Assembly (NCBI RefSeq): GCF_017104965.1
Contig: NZ_JAAGPR010000002.1
Span: 186,001 to 250,000, forward strand
Direction: 5' to 3'
Origin: Paraburkholderia sp. Ac-20340
GTDB lineage: Bacteria; Pseudomonadota; Gammaproteobacteria; Burkholderiales; Burkholderiaceae
Length of the DNA stretch: 64,000 nucleotides
Shown here: positions 35,585-45,378 of the stretch, in pieces
Layout of the letters: each line of letters opens with the position of its first letter
Numbering within the stretch: the stretch's first letter is position 1
Program-made: the position numbers and the translations under genes
Notes under the pieces: model-generated
Databases searched by the model: none
What the model was told of the DNA's origin: nothing
Seen by the model: only the letters and a program-made list of their open reading frames with translations

Positions 35585-36724
35585 TCAGCCTGCTCGCCGC
35601 GCGCCGGCGACTTCCTCGTACAAGGCGGCGTACTTGTCGCCCAGCGCAACATCCGAAAACAGCCGCTCATAGCGCTCCCGCGCTGCGGCGCCCATGGCGC
35701 GCGCCCGGCTTTCGTCGTTCAGCAGCGTGTTCACGGCGGCGGCCAGTTCATCGGGCGTCTCAGGGCGGACCACGAAGCCCGTCACACCATGCTCGTTCAC
35801 ATACGAGGTGCCCGTGCCGATCTCGCAGCACACTAGCGGCTTGCCGAACATCGCGGCTTCCACGAGCACCATGCCGAAAGCTTCCGAGCGCAACTGCGAC
35901 GGCAGCACGAGACCACGGCAACGCTGCAGCAGCGCCTGCTTTTCGACGTCCGAAACTTGCCCGGCGAACTGCACGTTGGTGACGCCGCGCTCTTTCGCCA
36001 GTTGCTGAAGCCGCTCCATTTCCGGCCCCGAGCCGGCGATCACGATACGCGCGGGAATCGAAGGCGCCGCCTCGATCAGCGTGTGCAGTCCCTTGTAGTA
36101 ACGCAGCACGCCAAGCGCAAGAAAAAACGGTTCATCGCCGAGAGCAAGGCGCGCGAGCACATCGGATTCACCTGCGTCGCCGGCTTGCGTGGCGTAATCC
36201 GCGATACCCAGCGGAATCACCCGCACGCGTTCGGGACTGACGAACTGCGTGAGCACCGGACTCGTTTGCGCATAGGCCGGCGAAGTCGCCACCACAGCCG
36301 ACATCGAATCCAGCATGCGCCGCATCAACGGTCCATACAGCGCACCCAGCAGCCGTTGCCGCACGACGTCCGAATGGTAGGTCATGACCGCCGGCTTGCT
36401 GCGCTCGCCGAGCATGCGCAGCACATCGCCGAACGGCCAGGGAAAGTGAAAATGCAGCACATCCGCCCACGCCGCCCCTGCCCGGAACTGCTGCAGCGCG
36501 TCCAGCCCGCCCAGATCGCACGAGGCCGGCGCGGCCCACGATTTCGAGCGGTCGACGCGCGCTTCGGGAGACTCGATGCTACGCGGCGAAGGCGTCGGCG
36601 ACAGCGTGAAGATGCGCGGCTCGACGCCGCGCTCACGCGTCGCAAGGCAGATCTGGCGGATGGCTTCCTGCAGACCGCCCGGCGGATCGGGGAAGTACGT
36701 GCGGTAGACGTGCAGCACCTTCAT
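35585..36724 (-). CDS. GT4-family glycosyltransferase, WbpZ-like
   Basis: 379-residue GT-B enzyme starting MKVLHVYRTYFPDPPGG, like the first mannosyl/rhamnosyltransferases of A-band-type polysaccharides (WbpZ). It has MTYHSDVVRQ in the N-terminal domain, FFLALGVLRYYKGLHTLIEA in the linker, and SEAFGMVLVEAAMFGKPL (EX7E) in the sugar-nucleotide domain. Its ATG overlaps the rmd stop as ATGA, so it is co-translated with the GDP-D-rhamnose genes, which supports a GDP-linked donor (GDP-D-Rha or GDP-Man). Confidence 0.85.
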   Translation of the reverse strand: MKVLHVYRTYFPDPPGGLQEAIRQICLATRERGVEPRIFTLSPTPSPRSIESPEARVDRSKSWAAPASCDLGGLDALQQFRAGAAWADVLHFHFPWPFGDVLRMLGERSKPAVMTYHSDVVRQRLLGALYGPLMRRMLDSMSAVVATSPAYAQTSPVLTQFVSPERVRVIPLGIADYATQAGDAGESDVLARLALGDEPFFLALGVLRYYKGLHTLIEAAPSIPARIVIAGSGPEMERLQQLAKERGVTNVQFAGQVSDVEKQALLQRCRGLVLPSQLRSEAFGMVLVEAAMFGKPLVCCEIGTGTSYVNEHGVTGFVVRPETPDELAAAVNTLLNDESRARAMGAAARERYERLFSDVALGDKYAALYEEVAGARRAG

Positions 36725-37605
36725 GCTTGATACATCCAGCGCAAGGTGTCCTCGAGGGAAATGCGTTCGAGCGGGCCAATCGCGGCTTCGAGCTTTTCGT
36801 TGGAGCCGCGCAGATAGCGCACTTCGCCGTGGCGCACGAAGGCCGGATTCACCTTGACCTCGATGCGATAACCGGCCATGCGCTCGAGCATCTCGATCGC
36901 TTCGCCCAGGCTATGCGCCGTGCCCGAACAGACGTTGTACACCTCGCCGGTGCCCGGCAGCGCCAGCAGCTTCGCGTAGGCGTCCACGACCATGCGCACG
37001 TCCGAGAAGTCACGCGCGACATTGAGCGCGCCGAGTTCGATTTCCGGCGCACTGCGACGGAAATGATCGACGAGCTTGGGCAGCACGAAACGCGGCGACT
37101 GGCCCACGCCCGTGTAGTTGAACGGCCGCACGAAGGTGATGGGCAGGCGATCGGCCCAGAGCCGCGCCATGTATTCCATCGCCACCTTGCTCACGCCATA
37201 GTCGTTCGCGGGCGCCGGCGGCACGGCTTCGGTCAGCGGATCGATCGCCGTATTGCCGTAGATGTTCGCGCTGCTCGCGATCATGATGGAGCGCAGGTCG
37301 TTACCCGACTCGGCCAGCGCATCCAGCAGATTGCGCGTGCCGACGACGTTGGTGCGATACATCGTATCGACGTCGCCGTGCGCCACGAACGCGATCGCCG
37401 CGAAGTGCACGACACAGTCGGGACGCACCGTGTCGATCACTTCCGCGATCGCGTCGCGGTCGAGCAGATCGCACTGATACAGCCCCGCCTCCGGCGCGCC
37501 CTGACCATGCGTCATGCCGCTGACCTGGTAGCCCTCGCGACGCAACCGCTCGGCGAGATAACGACCGGTGAACCCTTGTACGCCGGTAATTAAAACGTTC
37601 GGCAT
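36721..37605 (-). CDS. rmd: GDP-4-keto-6-deoxy-D-mannose reductase
   Basis: Reduces the Gmd product to GDP-D-rhamnose. Extended SDR of 294 residues: TGVQGFTGRYLAERL (7-21), HFAAIAFVAHGD, ASSANIYGN and the Tyr/Lys pair in YGVSKVAME. Its length and direct position 1 nt after gmd match the gmd-rmd pair of D-rhamnose pathways; GMER/fucose synthase is less likely because the fcl signature and length differ. The end overlaps the WbpZ-like GT gene. Confidence 0.88.
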   Translation of the reverse strand: MPNVLITGVQGFTGRYLAERLRREGYQVSGMTHGQGAPEAGLYQCDLLDRDAIAEVIDTVRPDCVVHFAAIAFVAHGDVDTMYRTNVVGTRNLLDALAESGNDLRSIMIASSANIYGNTAIDPLTEAVPPAPANDYGVSKVAMEYMARLWADRLPITFVRPFNYTGVGQSPRFVLPKLVDHFRRSAPEIELGALNVARDFSDVRMVVDAYAKLLALPGTGEVYNVCSGTAHSLGEAIEMLERMAGYRIEVKVNPAFVRHGEVRYLRGSNEKLEAAIGPLERISLEDTLRWMYQA

Positions 37606-37606
37606 A

Positions 37607-38677
<1,071 letters not shown>

Positions 38678-38682
38678 TCAGA

Positions 38683-41253
38683 TCACGCGTTGTTTGCGTG
38701 GTTCGTAGAACGCGCATCCAAACCGATCTGCTCCAGAAGTTGCGCAGTGCTCTGCGCCCAGGTTAGCCACGGCATGCCGCTGGAGTCGGGCACATTTCCG
38801 AGGCGCGACAGGTCCAGCCAACGCTCGATGGCGTCTGCCAGATCCACGCCCTCGTTGGCTTTGAACCAGTAAGCGTGCGCGCCCGCGACTTCGCGGAACA
38901 CGGCGATATCGCGTGCGACGATGGGCAATCGATGCTGCGCGGCCTCGATCAGCGGCAGTCCGAAACCTTCGTATTCGGAAGCCGCGATCAGTGCCGAGCT
39001 GGCGCCATAGACCTGCCCCAGATACTCATCGCTGACACCGTTCAACCAGAAAAGACGCTTGCCGAGTTGCGCATGCGTAGTGATGCGCTCGACCATCGAC
39101 TCCATCTGCCAGCCGACCTTGCCGACGATGACGAGATTCACGTCGGCGCCCTTCGCCCACAGATGATCGAAGGCGTCGAGCGTTTGCGCATAGCCTTTGC
39201 GCGGCTCGATCGTGCCGACCATCAGGAAGCTCGGCCGCTCGCCGATCGCGCCCAGCACGGCAGGCGCGTCGTCGGGAAGGCCGCGCGTCGGCACGCTGCT
39301 GTCGATATCGGCGCCCAGATGGAAGTGGGTGATTGCCGGCACGCGTCCATGGGCTTGGCGCTGCTGCTCGAACCAGTGACGCACGTCGACCGCGACGGCT
39401 TCGGAAATGCACACGAGGCTGTCCGCTTCGGCAGCAAGGGCATCGATCCAGTGCGTGAAGGCGAGCGTCATGCCTTCGGTATGCCAGCGGCGATCCATCA
39501 ACGGCGTCAGATCGTAGACGACGTAGTGGATATGCACACCGGTCTTGCGCATGTGCTGCAGCGTCTGGGTGAACGCCGGGAACAGATGCGCGGTCAGATC
39601 CAGGCCAACGAAAATATCCTGTGCGCCGAAGGTGACCGGCACATCCTGTACGTTTTCGTCCGACTCGCCAAGGAAGCGCTCAATGAACTTGTTCGCGTAT
39701 TGCAGTCCCTGACCGTCCGGCGTGTAGACCGGCTCGACCCGGTATCCCGGCGGCGGATTCTTGAGCAGTTGCAGCAGAATGCTGCGCACCACGCGCTGGA
39801 TGCCGGACTTGGCATCGCGCATCACCAGTTCCGAAATATCGACGAACAGCTGGCGCTCGCCATTGAAGGTGCGCACCAGCTTGTTGTTCGCGTCCACGGC
39901 GCTGCGCAGCTTGGCCAGATCGCCCTCTTCCGGCGTCAGCGAATCCTGTTGCGCGAGATGCGCGACGATCGCGTCGTAGTTGCCATCCTTCGGCGCCGCC
40001 GGCTGTGCACGGAACGCCACGCCGTCTTGCGCAAACGCCTTTTCCAGCGCGTCGAGGGCGAGCACAGCAGAGCGTTCCCAGCTAAATCGCGCGGCCGCCG
40101 TGAGGCAATGCTCATGCAATTTCGCGAGGAACTGCTCGTCGGTGAGTGCCTGCTGCATTGCACGCGTGATATCCGGTACGGAGCGCGGATCGAACAACGC
40201 GTCGTCGCGGCCAACCACTTCAGGCAGGCTGCTGGTATTCGACGCGATCAGTGCGGCACCGCAAGCCATGGCTTCCAGCACAGGCAAACCAAAGCCTTCA
40301 TACAGCGACGGGAACACCGAAAGGCGGCACAGACCGTACAAGGCCACCAGATCTTCTTCTGGCAGATAACCCGTGAGTCGCAGTTCCCGCTCGCTCAGAC
40401 CAGCCGAGCGCGCCTTGTCGACGAGAACCTGGTGCATGCCTTCCGGCAAGCGGCTACCGATTACCAGTTGGAGATTGGCGCGCAAGTCAGCAGGCAACGC
40501 TGCGTACGCCTCGATCAGACGATCGAAATTCTTGCGCGGATCGAAACCGCCGGGCACGTAAAGCACGAAGGGCGAACTGATGTCGTACTTTGCCAGCACC
40601 TGTTTCGCGGCCTCTGCGTCCAGGTTTGCCGGGGCGAATTCGCTGGTAATGGCCGCCGACACGTTGACGACGCGGTCTGCCGGGACGTCCAGCTCCGTCA
40701 TCGCTTCCTGGCGCGAATAGTCCGAGATGGCGAGCATGAAGTCCGAGCGCTTGAGCGCCGCGAACTTGCTCATATAAAACTTGCGATACTCCGGCGAAGC
40801 GAGATACACATCGCTCATCACGTACGGGATCAGGTCGTAGAGCGTGACCGCCGTGGGAGGCGTGCGCAGCCCGGACGCGACGCCTGTGTTGGCCTCGTCT
40901 CCCCAGCCCTCGAACAGGCTGGACAGATGGACGACGTCGGGCTGCAGCGCCGCCAGCACCTCCTCGCGCGCCAGTTGCGCGGCCTGCTCGCGCCATTCGC
41001 CGCCCGCGCTCATCGCAGCCGTATTGGGCGGACACGCGTAGACCAGGATGCGGTCCTGCGTCAGCATTTCCGCAAGGGCATTACGCAGAACGGGCACCGT
41101 CTCCGGAAACTTACCGTTCAGGACGACGTACAGTTCATGGCCGCGACGTTGCCCTTCGCGCAGCATCGCGCGCGCAAGCGACAAAGAATACCGACCGATA
41201 CCACGAAACCGGCTTTCACATTGAGCTGATTGGAGGTCAATTACTATTCGCAT
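38683..41253 (-). CDS. Double-domain GT4 glycosyltransferase
   Basis: 856 residues from the ATG at 41251-41253, chosen because it begins the conserved MRIVIDLQSAQ and overlaps the upstream gene by only 17 nt; the longer frame upstream adds residues without homology. Two complete GT4 modules lie in tandem. The first (1 to about 400) has YDLIPYVMSD, PGGFDPRKNF and SLYEGFGLPVLEAMACG. The second (about 460-850) has YDLTPLMDRR, VGTIEPRKGYAQTL and SEYEGFGLPLIEAAQH. Such two-headed enzymes often add two successive rhamnose or mannose residues to a growing chain. The first module is a close paralogue of the single GT4 at 24776-26173. Confidence 0.88.
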   Translation of the reverse strand: MRIVIDLQSAQCESRFRGIGRYSLSLARAMLREGQRRGHELYVVLNGKFPETVPVLRNALAEMLTQDRILVYACPPNTAAMSAGGEWREQAAQLAREEVLAALQPDVVHLSSLFEGWGDEANTGVASGLRTPPTAVTLYDLIPYVMSDVYLASPEYRKFYMSKFAALKRSDFMLAISDYSRQEAMTELDVPADRVVNVSAAITSEFAPANLDAEAAKQVLAKYDISSPFVLYVPGGFDPRKNFDRLIEAYAALPADLRANLQLVIGSRLPEGMHQVLVDKARSAGLSERELRLTGYLPEEDLVALYGLCRLSVFPSLYEGFGLPVLEAMACGAALIASNTSSLPEVVGRDDALFDPRSVPDITRAMQQALTDEQFLAKLHEHCLTAAARFSWERSAVLALDALEKAFAQDGVAFRAQPAAPKDGNYDAIVAHLAQQDSLTPEEGDLAKLRSAVDANNKLVRTFNGERQLFVDISELVMRDAKSGIQRVVRSILLQLLKNPPPGYRVEPVYTPDGQGLQYANKFIERFLGESDENVQDVPVTFGAQDIFVGLDLTAHLFPAFTQTLQHMRKTGVHIHYVVYDLTPLMDRRWHTEGMTLAFTHWIDALAAEADSLVCISEAVAVDVRHWFEQQRQAHGRVPAITHFHLGADIDSSVPTRGLPDDAPAVLGAIGERPSFLMVGTIEPRKGYAQTLDAFDHLWAKGADVNLVIVGKVGWQMESMVERITTHAQLGKRLFWLNGVSDEYLGQVYGASSALIAASEYEGFGLPLIEAAQHRLPIVARDIAVFREVAGAHAYWFKANEGVDLADAIERWLDLSRLGNVPDSSGMPWLTWAQSTAQLLEQIGLDARSTNHANNA

Positions 41254-42991
41254 CTTCGCGTTTCTCCCGGTATTCAACCTCTGTCTGTCGTGCAGTAAAC
41301 GTGCACGCACCAATGGCCACACCCAGCAGCCGTTCCCCGTTTTGCATGGTGTTTTCCGGCAGCGTGACGCGAAGGGTGACTTCGACATCGTCCTCGCCTG
41401 CTGCCGCTACTGCGTCCAGCTCAAATCCGCTCCAATCCGCGCCGACCTGTATCCCGGTCTTCCATGGCGCGCCATTCATGTCGATATCGACCGTAGCCGC
41501 GCTCAGCGCGTGCCACAAAAAGTGCAATTGACCCGGCTTCATGCGGAAACTGCATTGCGTGCCGGTCCACACGAAATAGCGGAAGGGGTCCGATTCTATG
41601 GAAAAGAAACCCTCGCTCCGAGCCATCAGTCGCGACAGAACGACCGCTTCTTCAAAATTCGCCGCGTGGGAATCCTCGAACGACACGTCGCGCAACGCCA
41701 GGCCGCGATCGTCGATCACGCTGCCGTCCGTGCGCCGAATGTTGTCGATTGTCACGCGACTGAGCGCGTCGTCCCCTGACTTCGGAACCACGATCTGGAA
41801 CGGCTTCCAGTGTTGCGCGATCTCGACCTGGCGGGCAATCAGCTCGCCGTTGACACTGATGTCTGCCGTACCGCCTGCTTCCATCCGCCATAGACCACTG
41901 ATGATACCGGGCTCGCTATCGAAATGCGCAAATCCACGGGTCCATGCAAATGCCGAAGCTCCGTCGCGCTCCATCGTCCGGAAGCCGCCTGCCACGGGCG
42001 CACTGGCCGGGCTTTCCAGCAGTTCTTCATAGACACGGACCAGATCGCCGACCACGTTGTTCCATGTGTAATTGGCGCCCGCGACGATATTGGCGAGCGC
42101 GGCGTGCTTGCGGCCTTGCGCGCAGCCTTGAGAGATTGCCTCGCTGATGCCGTCGATATCGTCCCAGCTCACGTATTGCGCGCCGTCACCGAAGTATTCG
42201 TACGTGCAGCCTTCGTTCGTCACCACGATCGGCGCACCGCATGCGAACGCTTCCAGCGCGGCGAGGCCAGGCGTTTCGAGCGTGCTGGGCAGTGCGAAGA
42301 CCGAACAGGCCGCATAGGCCGAGCGCAGCTCGTCCGCATCGTGCGGGATCGGCCCCAGATACTTGAGCTGGTCGCCGCCTTCGGCGAAGCACTGCTCGGC
42401 GTATTCGGTATCGCGAATATGCCCGGCCAGCACCAGCTTCAATTCCGGATGCTGCTTCATCGCGCGGATCAGATTGAGCTGGTTTTTCCGCGGCTCGATG
42501 TTGGCGACGTTTAAGACGAAATCCTCAGATATCTCAAATTTTGTGCGAAAGATTTCCGCATCGGTTCGCACGAGAAATTGACGGTCGATGCCGTTGTAGA
42601 CCGTGGCGAACTTTTCCCGCTCGATATTGAAAACAGTCGCCAGCAGATCGCATTCCGCATTCGAATTGCATACGACCCGGTCGGCCAGAACGAAAATCAG
42701 GCGGATCTCGTCGTACGGATAGTTGTCCTTCGTCTCTTGCGTGATCCACAGATTGGGCGACACCACCAGCGGCATGCCAATGCGCTTGATGAAGTTGCAG
42801 AAATGCAGCGACCCGCTCATGCACGAAAAAAAATGCACGAGACCGTGGTCCTTGAATTTCGGCGCCCACATGTCGAGCAGCGTGACATCCACGCTGTGTT
42901 CCGGCAGATGCCGGTGGTATTGCATAAGCTGCACTTCCCCACCACCAGGAGTGTGAAAAGCCATCGGGTAGGTGTTGAATAATACTTTCAT
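41237..42991 (-). CDS. GT4-family glycosyltransferase with C-terminal beta-rich modules
   Basis: 584 residues. The GT-B part (1 to about 330) begins MKVLFNTYPMAFHTPGGGE and has NVANIEPRKNQLNLIRAM and STLETPGLAALEAFACG. About 240 residues then form two beta-rich, probably sugar-binding modules (about 335-460 and 465-575), the second ending RLLGVAIGACTF. A similar R-L-L-G-x-A-I ending closes the C-terminal module of the sulfotransferase at 27392-28624. The gene overlaps the double GT by 17 nt. The extra modules may hold the growing polysaccharide or act in chain-length control (inference). Confidence 0.85.
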   Translation of the reverse strand: MKVLFNTYPMAFHTPGGGEVQLMQYHRHLPEHSVDVTLLDMWAPKFKDHGLVHFFSCMSGSLHFCNFIKRIGMPLVVSPNLWITQETKDNYPYDEIRLIFVLADRVVCNSNAECDLLATVFNIEREKFATVYNGIDRQFLVRTDAEIFRTKFEISEDFVLNVANIEPRKNQLNLIRAMKQHPELKLVLAGHIRDTEYAEQCFAEGGDQLKYLGPIPHDADELRSAYAACSVFALPSTLETPGLAALEAFACGAPIVVTNEGCTYEYFGDGAQYVSWDDIDGISEAISQGCAQGRKHAALANIVAGANYTWNNVVGDLVRVYEELLESPASAPVAGGFRTMERDGASAFAWTRGFAHFDSEPGIISGLWRMEAGGTADISVNGELIARQVEIAQHWKPFQIVVPKSGDDALSRVTIDNIRRTDGSVIDDRGLALRDVSFEDSHAANFEEAVVLSRLMARSEGFFSIESDPFRYFVWTGTQCSFRMKPGQLHFLWHALSAATVDIDMNGAPWKTGIQVGADWSGFELDAVAAAGEDDVEVTLRVTLPENTMQNGERLLGVAIGACTFTARQTEVEYREKREDANSN

Positions 42992-43045
42992 GGGGAATTC
43001 GTGCTGTTTGACAGGTCTATTTATCAGCTGATTATTAAATACTAC

Positions 43046-44266
43046 TCATCGTCCAGCGATGGTGCCCAAATCGATGTGCTCCAGCATCCGGTCGATGCGC
43101 GCATCCCAGGTATTATCACCCACGAACGCACGTGCCTCGCCCGCGCTCAGGCGGCCTCGGCCCAGCTGCTTTTCAATGGCGGCCACGAAAGCCTCTGGCG
43201 TCTCGCCCACTTCGAGCCCCTCGAAGTTGCCGCTCGTGAAATCGAGCGGCGTCGAGACCACCGGCAATCCAGCCGCCAGATATTCAAAGAACTTCATCGG
43301 AAACATTGAACGGGTGTAGCCGTTCAGCAGCGTCGGCAGCAAGCCCACGTCCGCGCCGCGCAGGCAGTCCGGCAAGTCCTCATAGCGCCGGTAGCCCAGA
43401 AAATGCACGTTGGGCAGCGCCTTCAGGCGGCCGACCCATTCGCTGCGCTGCCCTTCCCGTTCCTCGCCGATAAAGATCCACTGCCACTGCGGGCGCAAAC
43501 GCGCGGCCGCATCGATCAGCGCAAAGTCGACCTTGAAGTCCGACAATACGCCGTGATACACGAGGCGCGGCGTGCCCAGCGCGGCAATCTGCGCGGGCAC
43601 CGGCCGGTTCGCATCCATCGCGCGGCCGAAATGTTCGGTATCCACAACGTTCGCGAAGAAATGCGTATTCGCGTTAAAAGGCGCGCATTTGTCGCGCAGC
43701 GCGCCCGCCGTCGTGAACACCGCATCGCAACGCGTCAGCAGTTGTTGCTGCTCGGCGTCGAAAGCCTCGACGTCCACGCCCGGAATCGCGGCCAGATCGT
43801 CTACACAGTGATAGACCATCGCACCGCGTTGCAGATGCTGCACCGCATCGAGCATGAACGGATGGTAGGTCCACACGACCGGATCGTTGAACCGCCGCTG
43901 CTTCGCAAATCGCTCGATGCCGCGCCGCAACAGCCATTGATTCAGACGGCGGATCATCGGCCGATGATGTGCCGCTGGCAACATCAGCGGCGAGAGCACC
44001 CAGATGTTCGGATCGCGCTGCGGCGGCGCGAGAAAGTTCGAAACGAGGCCGCTCCACAAACGCCGCGCGATGCGCTTCCAGTCCTTGCCGCTCGCGATTT
44101 TCGGCGCGCGCAGGCCGGGACTTTCTACATACAGCACACGCCAGCCGCGACGCGCGAGCGCCTGCGCCGTGTGCTGCTTGTTGGTCCAGTAAGGCTCGTC
44201 CCAATCCGCAGTGGAAAACAGAATACAGTCTCGCGGCGCACTGTCATGCCGATCCTGCCCGCTCAC
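43046..44266 (-). CDS. GT4-like glycosyltransferase (TuaH/WbpH-like)
   Basis: 406 residues starting at a GTG (44264-44266) that overlaps the wecB stop as GTGA. The N-terminal half has ILFSTADWDEPYWTNKQHTA and WTYHPFMLDAVQ plus YHCVDDLAAIPG, as in TuaH-type transferases. The C-terminal half has LVYHGVLSDFKVDFALI, FLGYRRYEDLPDCLRGADVG and PMKFFEYLAAGLPVVSTPL, the sugar-nucleotide site. It follows a UDP-GlcNAc 2-epimerase directly, so a HexNAcA or ManNAc-type donor is possible. The next gene begins after 54 nt. Confidence 0.82.
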   Translation of the reverse strand: MSGQDRHDSAPRDCILFSTADWDEPYWTNKQHTAQALARRGWRVLYVESPGLRAPKIASGKDWKRIARRLWSGLVSNFLAPPQRDPNIWVLSPLMLPAAHHRPMIRRLNQWLLRRGIERFAKQRRFNDPVVWTYHPFMLDAVQHLQRGAMVYHCVDDLAAIPGVDVEAFDAEQQQLLTRCDAVFTTAGALRDKCAPFNANTHFFANVVDTEHFGRAMDANRPVPAQIAALGTPRLVYHGVLSDFKVDFALIDAAARLRPQWQWIFIGEEREGQRSEWVGRLKALPNVHFLGYRRYEDLPDCLRGADVGLLPTLLNGYTRSMFPMKFFEYLAAGLPVVSTPLDFTSGNFEGLEVGETPEAFVAAIEKQLGRGRLSAGEARAFVGDNTWDARIDRMLEHIDLGTIAGR

Positions 44267-45378
44267 CCGCGCGCCTCCGCCGCGTCGAGCAGACCGGCGA
44301 CGATACGTTGCGCGGCGTGTCCGTCGCCATACGGATTCGCACGATTACGCAGCGCCTCGCGCCGCGCGGGATCGTCGAGCCACGCGCGCGCGGCGGCTTC
44401 GATACGCGCCGGGGTCTGCCCCGCCAGCGTCGCGAAACCGGCATCGACGCCTTCGCGCCGCTCGGTGTGGCTGCGCATCACGACGACCGGCACGCCAAAC
44501 GTTGGCGCTTCTTCCTGAATGCCGCCCGAGTCGCTGAGCACGAGCTCGCTCTTGCTGATGAGATAGAGGCTCGACTCGTAATCGACGGGGTCCATCAGAC
44601 GCAGATTGGCGACTTCGCCTAGCTCACGCATCACCGGCTCGCGCACCGCCGGATTCAGGTGCACGGGAAATACCCAGCGATGGCCCGAATACTGCCCGCA
44701 CAGGTCCTTGAGCATCTGGCAGATGCCGCGCAAGGTATCGCCGAAATTTTCGCGGCGATGGCAGGTGACGAGCACCTGGGGCGTGCCGTCGGCGGCCCAG
44801 TCCGATTGCGCGAGCGCCGGCGGCGCCGAAGCCCAGTTGCGGCGCGCCAGTTCGATCGCATCGACGACCGTATTGCCCGTCACGATGATGCGCGCGTCGT
44901 CGATACCTTCGCGCAGCAGGTTTTCGCGCGAGAGCGCCGTCGGCGCGAAGTGCCGCGTGACGATCTGCGCGAGCAGACGGCGGTTGGCTTCCTCGGGAAA
45001 CGGATTGGCGAGATCGCCGGTACGCAGCCCGGCTTCCACGTGCGCCACCGCAATGCCGCGATGAAACGCGGCAAGACCCGCGCAGTACGCAGTCGTGGTG
45101 TCGCCTTGCACGACGACCCAATCGGGACGCTCGCGCTCGAGCACGGCGTCCATCTCTTCGAGAAGCCGCGACGCGAGAATGTTCAGCGAACGGCCGGGAC
45201 TCATCGTATCGACGGTCACGTCGGGCGTAATGCCGAACGATCCCAGCGCCTGGTTCAGCATTTCGCGATGCTGGCCGCTTGCGCACACGATCGTCTGAGC
45301 AACCGGCTGCAGCGCGCGAATCACGGGCGCGAGCTTGATGACTTCCGGGCGCGTGCCGAGTACGACCATGATCCTCAT
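44263..45378 (-). CDS. wecB: UDP-N-acetylglucosamine 2-epimerase (second copy)
   Basis: 371 residues from the ATG at 45376-45378, which overlaps the upstream stop as ATGA; the longer open frame further upstream is not homologous. Motifs: LGTRPEVIKLAPV (7-19), VQGDTTTAYCAG, HVEAGLRTGD, FPEEANRR, VTCHRRENFGD, FPVHLNPAVR and SDSGGIQEEAPTFG. Makes UDP-ManNAc for the O-antigen operon; no UDP-ManNAc dehydrogenase (wecC) is visible in the window. It is distinct from the capsule-operon copy at the left edge. Confidence 0.93.
   Translation of the reverse strand: MRIMVVLGTRPEVIKLAPVIRALQPVAQTIVCASGQHREMLNQALGSFGITPDVTVDTMSPGRSLNILASRLLEEMDAVLERERPDWVVVQGDTTTAYCAGLAAFHRGIAVAHVEAGLRTGDLANPFPEEANRRLLAQIVTRHFAPTALSRENLLREGIDDARIIVTGNTVVDAIELARRNWASAPPALAQSDWAADGTPQVLVTCHRRENFGDTLRGICQMLKDLCGQYSGHRWVFPVHLNPAVREPVMRELGEVANLRLMDPVDYESSLYLISKSELVLSDSGGIQEEAPTFGVPVVVMRSHTERREGVDAGFATLAGQTPARIEAAARAWLDDPARREALRNRANPYGDGHAAQRIVAGLLDAAEARG

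Noticed and set aside
38875..41229. A 784-codon plus-strand open frame opposite the double glycosyltransferase.
   Set aside because: Same kind of antisense echo; the minus strand encodes two complete GT4 domains.
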